Shown one piece after another: positions 1 to 8,788 of a stretch of DNA of 64,000 nt. The position numbers and the translations under genes were made by a program. Position 1 is the stretch's first letter; every line of letters starts with the position of its first letter. The notes beneath the pieces are model-generated. The model did no database searches. It worked only from the letters and a program-made list of their open reading frames with translations, and was not told the DNA's origin. Source of the stretch: Clostridium_AQ sp900552125 (GTDB lineage: Bacteria; Bacillota_I; Bacilli_A; Erysipelotrichales; Erysipelotrichaceae); assembly GCA_037892765.1 (NCBI GenBank), contig JBBKBW010000002.1. The stretch is one strand, 5' to 3'.

Positions 1-201
1 AGGAATTCCTTTTTCTTCCAGCTTTTTAAACAAGAAGTTTGTCATCTTATTATTGACAACACCTTTTCCTACGATTGTTCCCTTTTTTAAACCATTAAAT
101 GCCGTTGCATCGTCTTTATAGTCAACGATTACAAGATTTGGATCATCTGTCGCAAATACCTTTTTTGCTTTTCCTTCATACAGCATTTCTAACTCTTTCA
201 T
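1..201 (-). CDS. purC: Phosphoribosylaminoimidazole-succinocarboxamide synthase (SAICAR synthetase), N-terminal part
   Basis: Only the first 67 codons are in the window; the gene runs off the left edge. The start is set by an AGGAGG site a few bases before ATG 201. The N-terminus (MKELEMLYEGKAKKVFA, then DYKDDATAFNG and a stretch ending in VVNNKMTNFLF) is the typical PurC ATP-grasp-like opening. In the family, PurC joins aspartate to CAIR in de novo purine synthesis. It is divergent from murT and has its own strong promoter at 278-306. Whether the rest of a pur operon follows cannot be seen. Confidence 0.93.
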   Translation of the reverse strand, partial: MKELEMLYEGKAKKVFATDDPNLVIVDYKDDATAFNGLKKGTIVGKGVVNNKMTNFLFKKLEEKGIP

Positions 202-277
202 TTTGTTCTTTCCTCCTGTTAGTAACAATTACTCTTAAATAAGAAATTATTATATTAGCTAAATTTCTTACCTTATA

Positions 278-306
278 ATTATAGGGCAGGGTATGTTGCA
301 AGTCAA
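278..306 (-). promoter_or_regulatory. Sigma-A promoter of purC
   Basis: On the minus strand TTGACT (306-301) and TATAAT (283-278) are separated by exactly 17 bp. A 9-bp inverted repeat (240-248 / 262-270) lies in the leader between this promoter and the ribosome site. Confidence 0.8.
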
Positions 307-347
307 GAATGTGAGAAATATTTGAAAGGAATTTTCAAATGAAAAAC

Positions 348-376
348 TTCAATTCAATTGTATTTTCCTGTATAAT
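348..376 (+). promoter_or_regulatory. Probable promoter of murT-gatD
   Basis: A perfect TATAAT at 371-376 lies 50 bp before the murT start, with a weak -35 (TTCAAT, 348-353) at 17 bp. The -10 carries most of the evidence. Confidence 0.5.
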
Positions 377-426
377 ATAGAGGTGTTTGTAAAGAACTAT
401 ACATAGATACCATAGGAGGCTTTTAT

Positions 427-1761
427 ATGACAACACTAGCTATATTTATAACTAAGCTGGCAGGCAGATTGTTACAGCTGGTACATCGAGGCGGTTCTCT
501 TCCTGGACAGATTGGTTTAAAAATATGTCCTAATATACTACAAAAACTACATATTGATTGTCCATTAATTTTAGTAACTGGAACAAATGGTAAAACATCA
601 ACTAGTAATATGATAGCGGCAATGTTGGAAGAAAGTGGAAAATTTGTTATAAATAATAAAAAAGGAGATAATTTAAAAGAAGGAATAACAACTGCATTAT
701 TAATGCATACATCAATTTTCAAAAAAGTAAAAGCGGATGCAATTGTGCTTGAAGTTGATGAATTAACAATTCCTTTTATCATGAAAAATCTAAAACCTGA
801 TTCACTTGTTGTGACAAATTTCTTTCGTGATCAGCTAGATAGAGCTAGAGAAATGGAACAGCTAATTGTAAAGGTGGAAACAGCTATTCAAGATTTTGAT
901 GGTACTCTTGTTTTAAATGGCAATGACCCAAATGTTATGCGTTTACAGGATGCTGCTAAAAAAGCTTCTGTAATTAGTTTTGGAATGAATCGATGTGAAA
1001 CTAGCATGGAACAGACACAAGAAGCAAGTGAAGGAAAATTCTGTCCTAGATGTGGAAAGCGTCTTTCTTATCATTTTTATCAATATTCTCATATTGGTGA
1101 TTTTTATTGTGATTCTTGTGGTTTTAAAACACCGGTATTAGATGTTGTAGGTACTGTATCAAGTATTGCTAAACGTTCCTTTACATATAATGATAAAGAA
1201 TATCATGCACCACAAGGCGGTTTATATACGATGTATAACTGCATGGCAGTCTTAGCAATCACAAAACAGTTTTCAATTGATCCAAGGTATGCAGAAAAAG
1301 CATTCTTAACTATTAAAGTACCTGATGGAAGAAATGAAACATTTGCATATCATAATCATAAATGTATTTTAAACTTAGTTAAGAATCCAACAGGTGCTAA
1401 TGAAGTAATGAAAGTAATTGAAGAAGACCACAGTGATAAAACTATATTAATTGTGTTAAATGATCATGCTCAAGATGGTACTGACGTATCTTGGATTTAT
1501 GATACTTTCTTTGAAAAATTAATGATGGATTCCACACAGCATATTATTGTATCCGGTACTCGCTGTTATGATATGGCACTACGCTTAAAATATGGCGGCT
1601 ATAAAGAAGAAATTGAAGTACAGGAAGATTTAAAAGATGCAGTAGCTTCTTTACTGAAATCAAATTGTACAATGTATGCAATTGCGACGTATACTGCGCT
1701 GCAGCCAACAAGAAACCTATTATTAAATCAAGGAGTAGAATCCTGGAAAGGGGAAGCTTAA
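427..1761 (+). CDS. murT: Lipid II isoglutaminyl synthase, MurT subunit
   Basis: A Mur-ligase-like protein of 444 aa that, with GatD, amidates the D-glutamate of lipid II to D-isoglutamine at the membrane. The P-loop VTGTNGKTS lies near residues 50-58, followed by the Mur-ligase middle domain. A four-cysteine zinc ribbon (CPRCGKRL ... CDSCGF, about residues 203-230) is inserted in that domain, as is usual for MurT. The C-terminal DUF1727 region holds DVSW (about 355), where the family places an Asp that completes the GatD catalytic triad. The start follows TAGGAGG. The stop is one base before gatD, so the two are co-transcribed. Confidence 0.95.
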   Translation: MTTLAIFITKLAGRLLQLVHRGGSLPGQIGLKICPNILQKLHIDCPLILVTGTNGKTSTSNMIAAMLEESGKFVINNKKGDNLKEGITTALLMHTSIFKKVKADAIVLEVDELTIPFIMKNLKPDSLVVTNFFRDQLDRAREMEQLIVKVETAIQDFDGTLVLNGNDPNVMRLQDAAKKASVISFGMNRCETSMEQTQEASEGKFCPRCGKRLSYHFYQYSHIGDFYCDSCGFKTPVLDVVGTVSSIAKRSFTYNDKEYHAPQGGLYTMYNCMAVLAITKQFSIDPRYAEKAFLTIKVPDGRNETFAYHNHKCILNLVKNPTGANEVMKVIEEDHSDKTILIVLNDHAQDGTDVSWIYDTFFEKLMMDSTQHIIVSGTRCYDMALRLKYGGYKEEIEVQEDLKDAVASLLKSNCTMYAIATYTALQPTRNLLLNQGVESWKGEA

Positions 1762-1762
1762 T

Positions 1763-2500
1763 ATGGATTTAAAAGTATGCTGGATGTATCATGATATTAT
1801 GGATCTTTATGGAGATAAAGGTAATATGATGGTATTAAAAAAACGTTGTGAGGATCGTAATGTAGCAGTTACGATAGATACCTTATCGATTGGTGATCAG
1901 GCTGATCTAACAGAATACGATTTATTATTTCTAGGTGGCGGCGCTGATAAGGAACAGATGATGCTTATCCAGGATTTACTTTCTAGAAGAGATAATATCA
2001 GACAAGCAATAGAGCAGGGGACTTTCATTTTATTAATCTGTGGCGGATATCAATTATTTGGTCAATATTACATTAATGCGGATAATGAAAAAATCGAAGG
2101 TTTAAAATTCTTTGATTATTATACAGATACAGGAAGTAATGGAACTAGATGTATTGGAAACATTGCGATTGAATGTAACTTAGATGGGCAAAATATTACT
2201 GCAGTAGGATTTGAAAATCATGGTGGACAGACATACAATGTTGATAAGCCATTAGGTAAAGTACTAAGTGGCTACGGTAATAGTTTCGATGCAGGATATG
2301 AAGGTTTTTATAATGGACAGGTATTAGGAACTTATATGCATGGACCTTTATTTCCAAAAAATCCTGAAGTAGTAGATTTTGTAATCTATAAAAGTTTAAA
2401 GAAACGAAATAAAGATTTATCTTTTTCTGATTTAACTCCACTTGATGATATATTAGAAGAGAAAGCAAAAGAAGCTATACTGAAACGTCTTCACTTATAA
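1763..2500 (+). CDS. gatD: Lipid II isoglutaminyl synthase, glutamine amidotransferase subunit GatD
   Basis: A class I (CobB/CobQ-like) glutaminase of 245 aa that supplies ammonia to MurT. The nucleophile Cys is in LLICGGYQLFG (about residue 94) and the His in GTYMHGPLFPKNP (about 193), the expected catalytic pair. The ribosome site is inside the last codons of murT. A terminator follows at once, making a two-gene unit. Presence of the pair implies amidated peptidoglycan stems; this is family knowledge rather than something the DNA proves. Confidence 0.95.
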   Translation: MDLKVCWMYHDIMDLYGDKGNMMVLKKRCEDRNVAVTIDTLSIGDQADLTEYDLLFLGGGADKEQMMLIQDLLSRRDNIRQAIEQGTFILLICGGYQLFGQYYINADNEKIEGLKFFDYYTDTGSNGTRCIGNIAIECNLDGQNITAVGFENHGGQTYNVDKPLGKVLSGYGNSFDAGYEGFYNGQVLGTYMHGPLFPKNPEVVDFVIYKSLKKRNKDLSFSDLTPLDDILEEKAKEAILKRLHL

Positions 2501-2501
2501 T

Positions 2502-2530
2502 AAAAAACAGCCTTAATTGGTTGTTTTTCT
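2502..2530 (+). terminator. Rho-independent terminator after gatD
   Basis: Stem AAAAACAGCC / GGTTGTTTTT (one G-U) with a short loop and a T-rich tail, starting two bases after the gatD stop. Confidence 0.75.
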
Positions 2531-2670
2531 GTTTATATAGTTTTATTATATGTCAGTTATTTTGTAGCAGATATTTTTGATATGTTCGACGTCTTTATTT
2601 ATTGGATTAATTATTTAACAAAATATAAAATTACATAATCTACATTATGCGAAGTAAAATATATTCAAAT

Positions 2671-2708
2671 AAAAGTCTGCGTTTTTATTATAAGAGATGC
2701 AGACTTTT
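2671..2708 (-). terminator. Terminator after deoC, usable from both sides
   Basis: Perfect 10-bp inverted repeat AAAAGTCTGC (2671-2680) / GCAGACTTTT (2699-2708) with T-runs on both flanks. It lies about 40 bp past the deoC stop and also faces gatD. Confidence 0.75.
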
Positions 2709-2747
2709 TAATATTACGATAAGTAAAATTAAATATAAATTAGTTTA

Positions 2748-3479
2748 TTATTTGTTAACCGCAGAAGTTTTATTATCTAATCCTAAGACAACTGGAACAG
2801 ATTTGTAACCAACACCCATACGATCAATTCCCATATCGATCAACTGTAAGAAATGTTCTCTTGTACGAATGCATCCGCTACCTTTAATTTTACATTTTCC
2901 ATCAACTTCTTCCATCATGATTTTTATTACTTCTGGAGTAGCTCCATGTAATTCGAAACCAGTTAAGAAACCTGTACTAGTTTTTACAAAATCAATTCCT
3001 GCGTCTATGCAGCATTTACATGTTTTACGAATTTGTTCCTCATTTAATGCATCAGTTTCAAAAATTGCTTTAATCCCTCTACCATATTTATGGGCGGCAT
3101 CAGCACATGCTTTAAGGTCTTTTGTAACTTCATCATATTTTCCAGAACGAATCATACCAAAATTAGCAACAATATCTACTTCCTTAACAGTATCATATTT
3201 TGCGACAAGTTCAATTTGTTTTACTTTTGATTCAGTAGAACTAGTTCCAAAAGGAAAATCACAAACAGGACATAACATTGTATCGCTGCCTCTAACATAT
3301 GGTTCACATAAATCTATATAACCTGGATTAATACAAATTGTAGCACATCCTAAATTAACCCCATCTTTTGTTAGTGCAACAATTTCTTCTTCAGTGAATT
3401 CTGGCTTTAATACCGAGTAGTCGATGTACTTTGCTAATTCTTTTACTGTCATTTCACTTGCTTTTTTAGCTGGTTTCAT
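2748..3479 (-). CDS. deoC: Deoxyribose-phosphate aldolase
   Basis: Cleaves 2-deoxyribose 5-phosphate to acetaldehyde and glyceraldehyde 3-phosphate in deoxynucleoside breakdown. The Schiff-base lysine is in DFVKTSTGF, the proton-relay lysine in KIKGSGCIRT, and the helper Asp in EVDIVANFG, so all three catalytic residues are present. A GTG start 9 bp upstream (3488) is possible, but AGGTGA spaced 5 bp from ATG 3479 fits the local start pattern better. It is a single gene with its own terminator. The neighbouring genes give no deoxynucleoside operon context. Confidence 0.93.
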   Translation of the reverse strand: MKPAKKASEMTVKELAKYIDYSVLKPEFTEEEIVALTKDGVNLGCATICINPGYIDLCEPYVRGSDTMLCPVCDFPFGTSSTESKVKQIELVAKYDTVKEVDIVANFGMIRSGKYDEVTKDLKACADAAHKYGRGIKAIFETDALNEEQIRKTCKCCIDAGIDFVKTSTGFLTGFELHGATPEVIKIMMEEVDGKCKIKGSGCIRTREHFLQLIDMGIDRMGVGYKSVPVVLGLDNKTSAVNK

Positions 3480-3694
3480 TATAATCACCTTTTATCTCCA
3501 CTATGGAGCCCTTTCTTTACGATATCATTATATACACGATTTATTCATAAATCAAGCAAAAACAAACATAAACAAACAAAAATGAAATAAATTATAAAAA
3601 TAAAAACACAAAATAAATTAATCTGTTTAATTTTATAGTTTTAAATGAATGAAATTGTATAATTCTGTTGTATAAAAATATTTCTATAATTAAT

Positions 3695-3716
3695 TAAAAA
3701 GATGGATTACTCCATC
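3695..3716 (-). terminator. Terminator overlapping the DUF3795 stop codon
   Basis: On the minus strand GATGGA-GTAA-TCCATC is followed by TTTTTAATT. The loop contains the TAA stop, so the stem begins inside the coding sequence. Confidence 0.7.
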
Positions 3717-4003
3717 TCACTCAGATTCTTCATCTGCTCCAAAAATGCTTTTTGATTCTCTTCATTGCTCTTTGCTGGATCCTGCAGTTCATAATATTCA
3801 CATGGTAAGTCATGGCAATTGCCACAGTGTTTTAAATGCTTAATGTGATTACAGCAATGATAAATTTTGCATACATCTATCTTAATCGTTGAAATCCAGA
3901 ATGGTGTACCATTGGTTTCCTTGCAGCCAGAACATGTATCATGGTAATGATTGCACGCATTACAGTCTGTTCCACATACATTAATTTCTTTAATAGTTGT
4001 CAT
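3707..4003 (-). CDS. Cysteine-rich DUF3795 protein
   Basis: 98 aa with about a dozen Cys in pairs (CGTDCNAC, CSGC, CKIYHCC, HCGNCHDLPC). This is the DUF3795 pattern, thought to bind metal; its function is unknown. The start follows GGAGGG. It is monocistronic, with a terminator overlapping the stop codon. Neither deoC nor the protease beside it suggests a role. Confidence 0.85.
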   Translation of the reverse strand: MTTIKEINVCGTDCNACNHYHDTCSGCKETNGTPFWISTIKIDVCKIYHCCNHIKHLKHCGNCHDLPCEYYELQDPAKSNEENQKAFLEQMKNLSEME

Positions 4004-4131
4004 TTTTATCCCTCCATTTCGCTAAAATTGATGCGTGTATTACCACCTTTCTACACTTACCATAACACTATGAAGGATAATATGCAACATTTGTTAAAGA
4101 TTTTTTAAAAGTTTACAATAAAAATGAGCCT

Positions 4132-4153
4132 AAAAAAAGACCCTAAGGTCTTA
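4132..4153 (-). terminator. Terminator overlapping the zinc protease stop
   Basis: On the minus strand TTAAGACC and GGGTCTT form a short-loop stem followed by seven T. The TAA stop of the protease lies in the left arm. Confidence 0.75.
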
Positions 4154-4858
4154 ATCATTTCTATCTCTTCTTCCCAATACAATCAATAAAATACGAAGAA
4201 TCTGTGCTAGTGTTGATAGTACTGCTGCTACATATGTGAAAGCTGCAGCATTTAGCATTCCTTTTACATCAATACGTTCGCTATCTGACATCATTCCATA
4301 CATAGAAAGCTGTTTAACTGCACGAGAGCTAGCATTGAACTCAACAGGTAGTGTTACCACTTGGAATAATAAAATCATACAGATCAACGCAATCCCTATA
4401 TATAAGATGACTGGAGTTGAAGCAAATAAGAATAAACCTAGAATTAATACAGCCCAGCCTAATCTTGATGCAATATTTGCCATTGGAAGTAATCTATTGC
4501 GTAAACCAATGGCACCATAATGTTCTTTATGCTGAATAGCATGACCTACTTCATGTGCAGCTACACTTAATGAAGCAATTGATGTATTATAAAATATATC
4601 TGGGGAGAGACGGACTACATGATGCACTGGATCATAATGATCTGATAAACTGCCTCCATTCGCAACTTCTACTCGTATATGACTTAATCCATTCATGTCT
4701 AATATCTTACGTGCTACAGTTTCACCAGTTAAACCATGCTGATTCGGAATCTGTTTATATTTATGATAAGCAGTTTGTACACGAGACTGTGCTACCATCA
4801 CAACTATAAATCCTAAAATATATAAAAGATACTGCGATAGATATGTATTTTCTAACAT
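4151..4858 (-). CDS. Membrane zinc metallopeptidase, YugP family
   Basis: 235 aa. A hydrophobic N-terminal segment is followed by a cytoplasmic-type stretch, the zinc motif AAHEVGHAIQH (about residues 106-116), and two more long hydrophobic segments toward the C-terminus. This matches the neutral zinc metallopeptidase family of B. subtilis YugP (DUF2268/Peptidase_Mx-like); substrate unknown. ATG 4858 is chosen because AAAGGATG is properly spaced from it, whereas ATG 4867 would overlap that site. Confidence 0.85.
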   Translation of the reverse strand: MLENTYLSQYLLYILGFIVVMVAQSRVQTAYHKYKQIPNQHGLTGETVARKILDMNGLSHIRVEVANGGSLSDHYDPVHHVVRLSPDIFYNTSIASLSVAAHEVGHAIQHKEHYGAIGLRNRLLPMANIASRLGWAVLILGLFLFASTPVILYIGIALICMILLFQVVTLPVEFNASSRAVKQLSMYGMMSDSERIDVKGMLNAAAFTYVAAVLSTLAQILRILLIVLGRRDRND

Positions 4859-4975
4859 AATGTCCATCCTTTCTTAATTAGTGATATTTCCTATGTATTA
4901 TACCACAATAACATATAAATATATATTATGAAGAATAAAAATTCAGATAAAATTCATAAACGAAAAAAATAGTAA

Positions 4976-5011
4976 TAAAAGAGATATCTATATGATTAAC
5001 TAGATATCTCT
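4976..5011 (-). terminator. Terminator after the HU gene
   Basis: Perfect stem GAGATATCTA (4981-4990) / TAGATATCTC (5001-5010), 10-nt loop, followed on the minus strand by TTTTATT. Confidence 0.8.
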
Positions 5012-5028
5012 AATAATTAAATTCTGTT

Positions 5029-5313
5029 TTATTTTACAGCTTCTTTTAATGCTTTTGCAGCTTTAAATTTTGGTGATTTAGAAGCAGCAATTTCAAGAGG
5101 TTCTTTAGTTGCTGGATTGATTCCCATACGTGCAGGACGTTCACTGATTTCAAATTTACCAAAACCAGAAATATCAACTTTTCCACCTTCAGATAAAGTT
5201 TTTGTAATTTCTTCAAATACAGTTTCAACAGCAACAGCTGCATCTTTTTTTGTCATTTCCAGTTTCTCTGCAACTACTTCAACTAATGCTTTTTTATTTA
5301 AAATTTCACTCAT
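5029..5313 (-). CDS. hup: DNA-binding protein HU
   Basis: A 94-residue nucleoid protein. It has the usual MxxxLNKKALVEVVAEK opening, the GFGKFEISERPAR arm and the NPATKEPL beta-ribbon tip that intercalates DNA. The start is ATG 5313 with GGAGG 9 bp upstream. A longer reading frame begins further out but runs through the promoter and is not used. It is monocistronic with a near-consensus promoter and a strong terminator, as expected for an abundant protein. Confidence 0.96.
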   Translation of the reverse strand: MSEILNKKALVEVVAEKLEMTKKDAAVAVETVFEEITKTLSEGGKVDISGFGKFEISERPARMGINPATKEPLEIAASKSPKFKAAKALKEAVK

Positions 5314-5338
5314 GTATATTACCTCCAAACATAGATAT

Positions 5339-5367
5339 ATAATACCATCTGAAGGCTTATATTTCAA
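5339..5367 (-). promoter_or_regulatory. Sigma-A promoter of the HU gene
   Basis: On the minus strand TTGAAA (5367-5362), 17 bp, then TATTAT (5344-5339), about 25 bp before the start codon. Confidence 0.75.
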
Positions 5368-5463
5368 TATTTTTCTTTAAAAAACGAAAGGTTTCTACTT
5401 AGCTACGACATTGTAAATTATATATCGGCAAATTGTAAAAAAACATATGATAATTATGTGATT

Positions 5464-6942
5464 TTATAAAACAATAGCTATAACATTTCCCTTTCCTTTA
5501 TTCACTAACTTGGTTAGTATTTCCTGTAATCGCACTCTAGCAGCTTCTGGAATCATTGATAATTTTACATTTAAACCATCTTTAATTAAATCAGATAATT
5601 TCCTTCCAAATATATCGCTATCCCATATACTTTGATCATCTACTCCATCATTTCTTAATAAATATTGAATCAATTCTTCACTTTGTTCCTTACTACCAAT
5701 AATCGGCTCAAAAGTACTTTCAACATCCACTTTTATCATATGAATGCTTGGGGCAATAGCTTTTAATCGTACTCCATATCTGCTTCCCTGTTTTACCACT
5801 TCTGGCTTGCTTAATTCTATATCATGTAAAGATGCACTAGCAAATCCATATCCTGTTTGTTTAACCATTTTTAAAGCACTTTCTACAGCATCATATTCAC
5901 GCTTTGCTTTACTATAATCCTGCATTAAAGAAATAAGCTCAGCTTTATCTTTGATTTCATGTCCTATTATTTCTTTGATTACTTCATTATATAAATCAGG
6001 ACGAACAGTAATGTCAACATGTACAATTCCTTCACCAGGATCGATTGTTGCAAGATTGCTACTTTCTATATATTCATTTTCATTTAATATATTTGTTATA
6101 TTTTCTACTTCTCTTAGTCGATCAACAGAGGCCATACTATCTTGTATAGTTGCATGAAAACTTTGTTTCAGCCAATGATCATCACGTAATACTGCAATCC
6201 ATTTTGGCATATTGATGTTAATTTCAGAAACAGGAAACTCATATAGGGCCTCTCTTAATAAATCATGAATATCATCTTCACTCATACGATTAGCCGCAAT
6301 TGGAAGAACAGGTATTGAATATTTTTCTTTTAACTTTTCTACTATTCCTTTACATGTATTGGATGATACATCAGCACTATTAACAATCACAATAAAAGGC
6401 TTTCCAATTGAAATTAGTTCTTCAATAACCTCTGATTCTGCTTCTATATATGCTTCTCTTGATAAATCAGAGATACTTCCATCTGTAGTTACAACAATAC
6501 CAATTGTTGAGTGATCCTGAATAACCTTTTGAGTACCTACTTTAGCAGCTTCATTAAATGGAACCGGTTCATCATGCCAAGGTGTTCGAACCATTCGCAT
6601 TCCATCTTCATCTTTATATCCCTTTGCCTCAGGTATTACATATCCTACACAATCTACTAATCTAACATTAACAGTTAATCCATCTTCAAATTCAATCATA
6701 GCAGCATTATTAGGCACAAACTTTGGTTCTGTAGTCATAATAGTTTTACCTATTCCTGCCTGAGGCAGTTCATCGATCATCCGTGTTTTTTCAAATTCAT
6801 CATTTACATATGGAATGACTGCTTTTTCCATAAATGATTTAATAAATGTTGATTTGCCAACACGCACAGGACCTACAATCCCTAAGTATATATCTCCACC
6901 GCAACGCTGCGCTATATTCTTTAAAATCTCTGTGGTATTCAT
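5464..6942 (-). CDS. spoIVA: Stage IV sporulation protein A, coat morphogenetic ATPase
   Basis: 492 aa, the same length as B. subtilis SpoIVA, which polymerises around the forespore as the base of the spore coat. The Walker A motif GPVRVGKST lies near residues 23-31, in a TRAFAC-like NTPase domain with VDCVGY. The middle and C-terminal domains are full length. ATG 6942 is preceded by GGGAGGACAAAGC; an upstream in-frame ATG at 6963 has no ribosome site. It stands alone between HU and prfC. Its presence is strong evidence of endospore formation. Confidence 0.97.
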   Translation of the reverse strand: MNTTEILKNIAQRCGGDIYLGIVGPVRVGKSTFIKSFMEKAVIPYVNDEFEKTRMIDELPQAGIGKTIMTTEPKFVPNNAAMIEFEDGLTVNVRLVDCVGYVIPEAKGYKDEDGMRMVRTPWHDEPVPFNEAAKVGTQKVIQDHSTIGIVVTTDGSISDLSREAYIEAESEVIEELISIGKPFIVIVNSADVSSNTCKGIVEKLKEKYSIPVLPIAANRMSEDDIHDLLREALYEFPVSEININMPKWIAVLRDDHWLKQSFHATIQDSMASVDRLREVENITNILNENEYIESSNLATIDPGEGIVHVDITVRPDLYNEVIKEIIGHEIKDKAELISLMQDYSKAKREYDAVESALKMVKQTGYGFASASLHDIELSKPEVVKQGSRYGVRLKAIAPSIHMIKVDVESTFEPIIGSKEQSEELIQYLLRNDGVDDQSIWDSDIFGRKLSDLIKDGLNVKLSMIPEAARVRLQEILTKLVNKGKGNVIAIVL

Positions 6943-7011
6943 GCTTTGTCCTCCCTTAGTCATTCTTACTTTATGTTAACATTTTGGAAGTTATGCATAA
7001 AATGGACAAGA

Positions 7012-7052
7012 TATAAAATAAACCCGCAAGAATAATTCAATTCTTACGGGTT
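7012..7052 (-). terminator. Terminator after prfC
   Basis: Arms 7021-7033 and 7040-7052 pair over 13 positions with one G-U, followed by a T-rich tail on the minus strand. Confidence 0.75.
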
Positions 7053-7056
7053 AACC

Positions 7057-8649
7057 TTATTCTACTGTTCCTACATCACTTAATGTAAGATTTTTATTTT
7101 GATCTAGAGCCCACTTAATTCCCCAGTTATTCATAAAGATAATCAAATTTCTTCCCTTTAAATCGCGAACACGTTTTGAATCACTTGTAAGGTTTAAAGT
7201 ATTAGGGTCAATAGTTTGATCATCAATCCAGCGAACACATTGGAAAGGCAGAATTTCTAATTTAATATCAACATTATACTCACTTTTTAAGCGTTGTTCC
7301 AGCACATCAAACTGTAGAACACCAACTCCGCCAACAATGATTTCTTCCATTCCAATATTAATTTCCTGGAATACCTGAATAGCACCTTCTTGCGCAATCT
7401 GCGTAATCCCTTTTAAAAATTGTTTACGCTTCATTGTATCTTTTTGAGTTACACGAGCAAAATGTTCAGGTGCGAAAGTAGGTATTTTCTTAAACTCAAA
7501 TTTCATGCTGGTATCACATAACGTATCACCAATTGAAAAGATACCTGGATCAAACACACCGATAACATCCCCTGCATATGCTTCTTCTACGATTTCGCGA
7601 TCCTGAGCCATAAACTGCTGAGGCTGTGATAATTTAATTTTACGATTCTGCTGCATATGCATTACTTCCATACCTTTTTCAAATTTTCCAGAGCAAATTC
7701 GCATAAAAGCAATACGATCACGATGAGCTTTATTCATATTTGCTTGAATTTTAAATACAAAGGCAGAAAATCTTTCATCCATTGGATCTATAAGACCAAT
7801 AGAAGATTCACGTGGAAGTGGAGAAGTTGTCATATCTAAGAAATGAGATAAGAAAGGTTCAACACCAAAGTTAGTTAATGCACTTCCAAAAAATACTGGT
7901 GTTAATTCTCCTTTAGAAACTAATTCCTGATCAAACTCAGTACTTGCGATATCTAATAATTCTGTATCTTCACGTAGCTGTTCGAAGAAATGATCACCTA
8001 ATACAGAACGGAAGGTTTCGTCTTGTAGACTTCCTTCTGTTACCTCTGCTGCTTTCTGACCATGATCACCGCCATGGAATGCAATAATTCGCTGATTATC
8101 TCTTTCATATACACCTTTAAATTCTTTTCCAGAACCAATAGGCCAATTCATCGCATACGTCTGGATTCCTAATTCTTTTTCAATATGCTCAAGCAATTCG
8201 AATGGATTCATAGCAGCACGATCCATTTTATTGATAAAGGTAAATACTGGTATTTTTCTTAAAAGACATACCTTAAATAATTTTTTAGTCTGTGCCTCAA
8301 CACCTTTAGAAGCGTCAATAACCATGACTGCTGAGTCTGCAGCCATTAAAGTACGATAAGTATCTTCAGAGAAATCCTGATGTCCTGGAGTATCGAGAAT
8401 ATTAATACAGAAATCACGGTATTCAAACTGTAATACTGAACTTGTTACAGAGATACCTCTTTGTTTTTCAATTTCCATCCAATCACTGACTGCATGTTTG
8501 TTTGCTTTTTTTCCTTTAACACTACCTGCTGATAAGATTGCCCCTCCATATAATAATAGCTTTTCAGTTAATGTTGTCTTACCTGCATCTGGGTGAGAAA
8601 TAATCGCAAAGGTTCTTCTTCGTTGTATTTCATTGACATAATCTGCCAT
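7057..8649 (-). CDS. prfC: Peptide chain release factor 3
   Basis: A translational GTPase of 530 aa that recycles RF1/RF2 after termination. G1 is SHPDAGKTTLTEK, G2/switch I is RGISVTSSV, G3 is DTPGHQDFSEDTYR and G4 is NKMDR, followed by domains II and III, all full length for RF3. TAGGAGG precedes the ATG. An extended -10 (TGTTATAAT, 8731-8723) is the likely promoter. The leader contains a GCTTTTT/AAAAAGC hairpin at about 8691-8711, too far from any T-run to be a terminator. Confidence 0.96.
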   Translation of the reverse strand: MADYVNEIQRRRTFAIISHPDAGKTTLTEKLLLYGGAILSAGSVKGKKANKHAVSDWMEIEKQRGISVTSSVLQFEYRDFCINILDTPGHQDFSEDTYRTLMAADSAVMVIDASKGVEAQTKKLFKVCLLRKIPVFTFINKMDRAAMNPFELLEHIEKELGIQTYAMNWPIGSGKEFKGVYERDNQRIIAFHGGDHGQKAAEVTEGSLQDETFRSVLGDHFFEQLREDTELLDIASTEFDQELVSKGELTPVFFGSALTNFGVEPFLSHFLDMTTSPLPRESSIGLIDPMDERFSAFVFKIQANMNKAHRDRIAFMRICSGKFEKGMEVMHMQQNRKIKLSQPQQFMAQDREIVEEAYAGDVIGVFDPGIFSIGDTLCDTSMKFEFKKIPTFAPEHFARVTQKDTMKRKQFLKGITQIAQEGAIQVFQEINIGMEEIIVGGVGVLQFDVLEQRLKSEYNVDIKLEILPFQCVRWIDDQTIDPNTLNLTSDSKRVRDLKGRNLIIFMNNWGIKWALDQNKNLTLSDVGTVE

Positions 8650-8722
8650 ATGGTAACCTCCTAAATCAATTTATTGATATGTATATATAAGCTTTTTCAA
8701 AATTAAAAAGCCAGCGTTGATA

Positions 8723-8731
8723 ATTATAACA
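8723..8731 (-). promoter_or_regulatory. Extended -10 promoter of prfC
   Basis: TGTTATAAT on the minus strand, 75-80 bp before the prfC start. No good -35 is visible. Confidence 0.45.
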
Positions 8732-8761
8732 TAATTTATAATCTAAAATCTATATGTCCAT

Positions 8762-8788
8762 TAAAAAATGATGCGTAGCGCATCATTT
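8762..8788 (-). terminator. Terminator overlapping the gpsA stop
   Basis: Perfect 10-bp stem AAATGATGCG / CGCATCATTT with a 3-nt loop and a run of T on the minus strand. The gpsA TGA (8785-8783) lies in the left arm. Confidence 0.85.

Noticed and set aside
5029..5367. Longer HU start (112 aa)
   Set aside because: The extension would run through the -10 of the HU promoter; ATG 5313 has the ribosome site.
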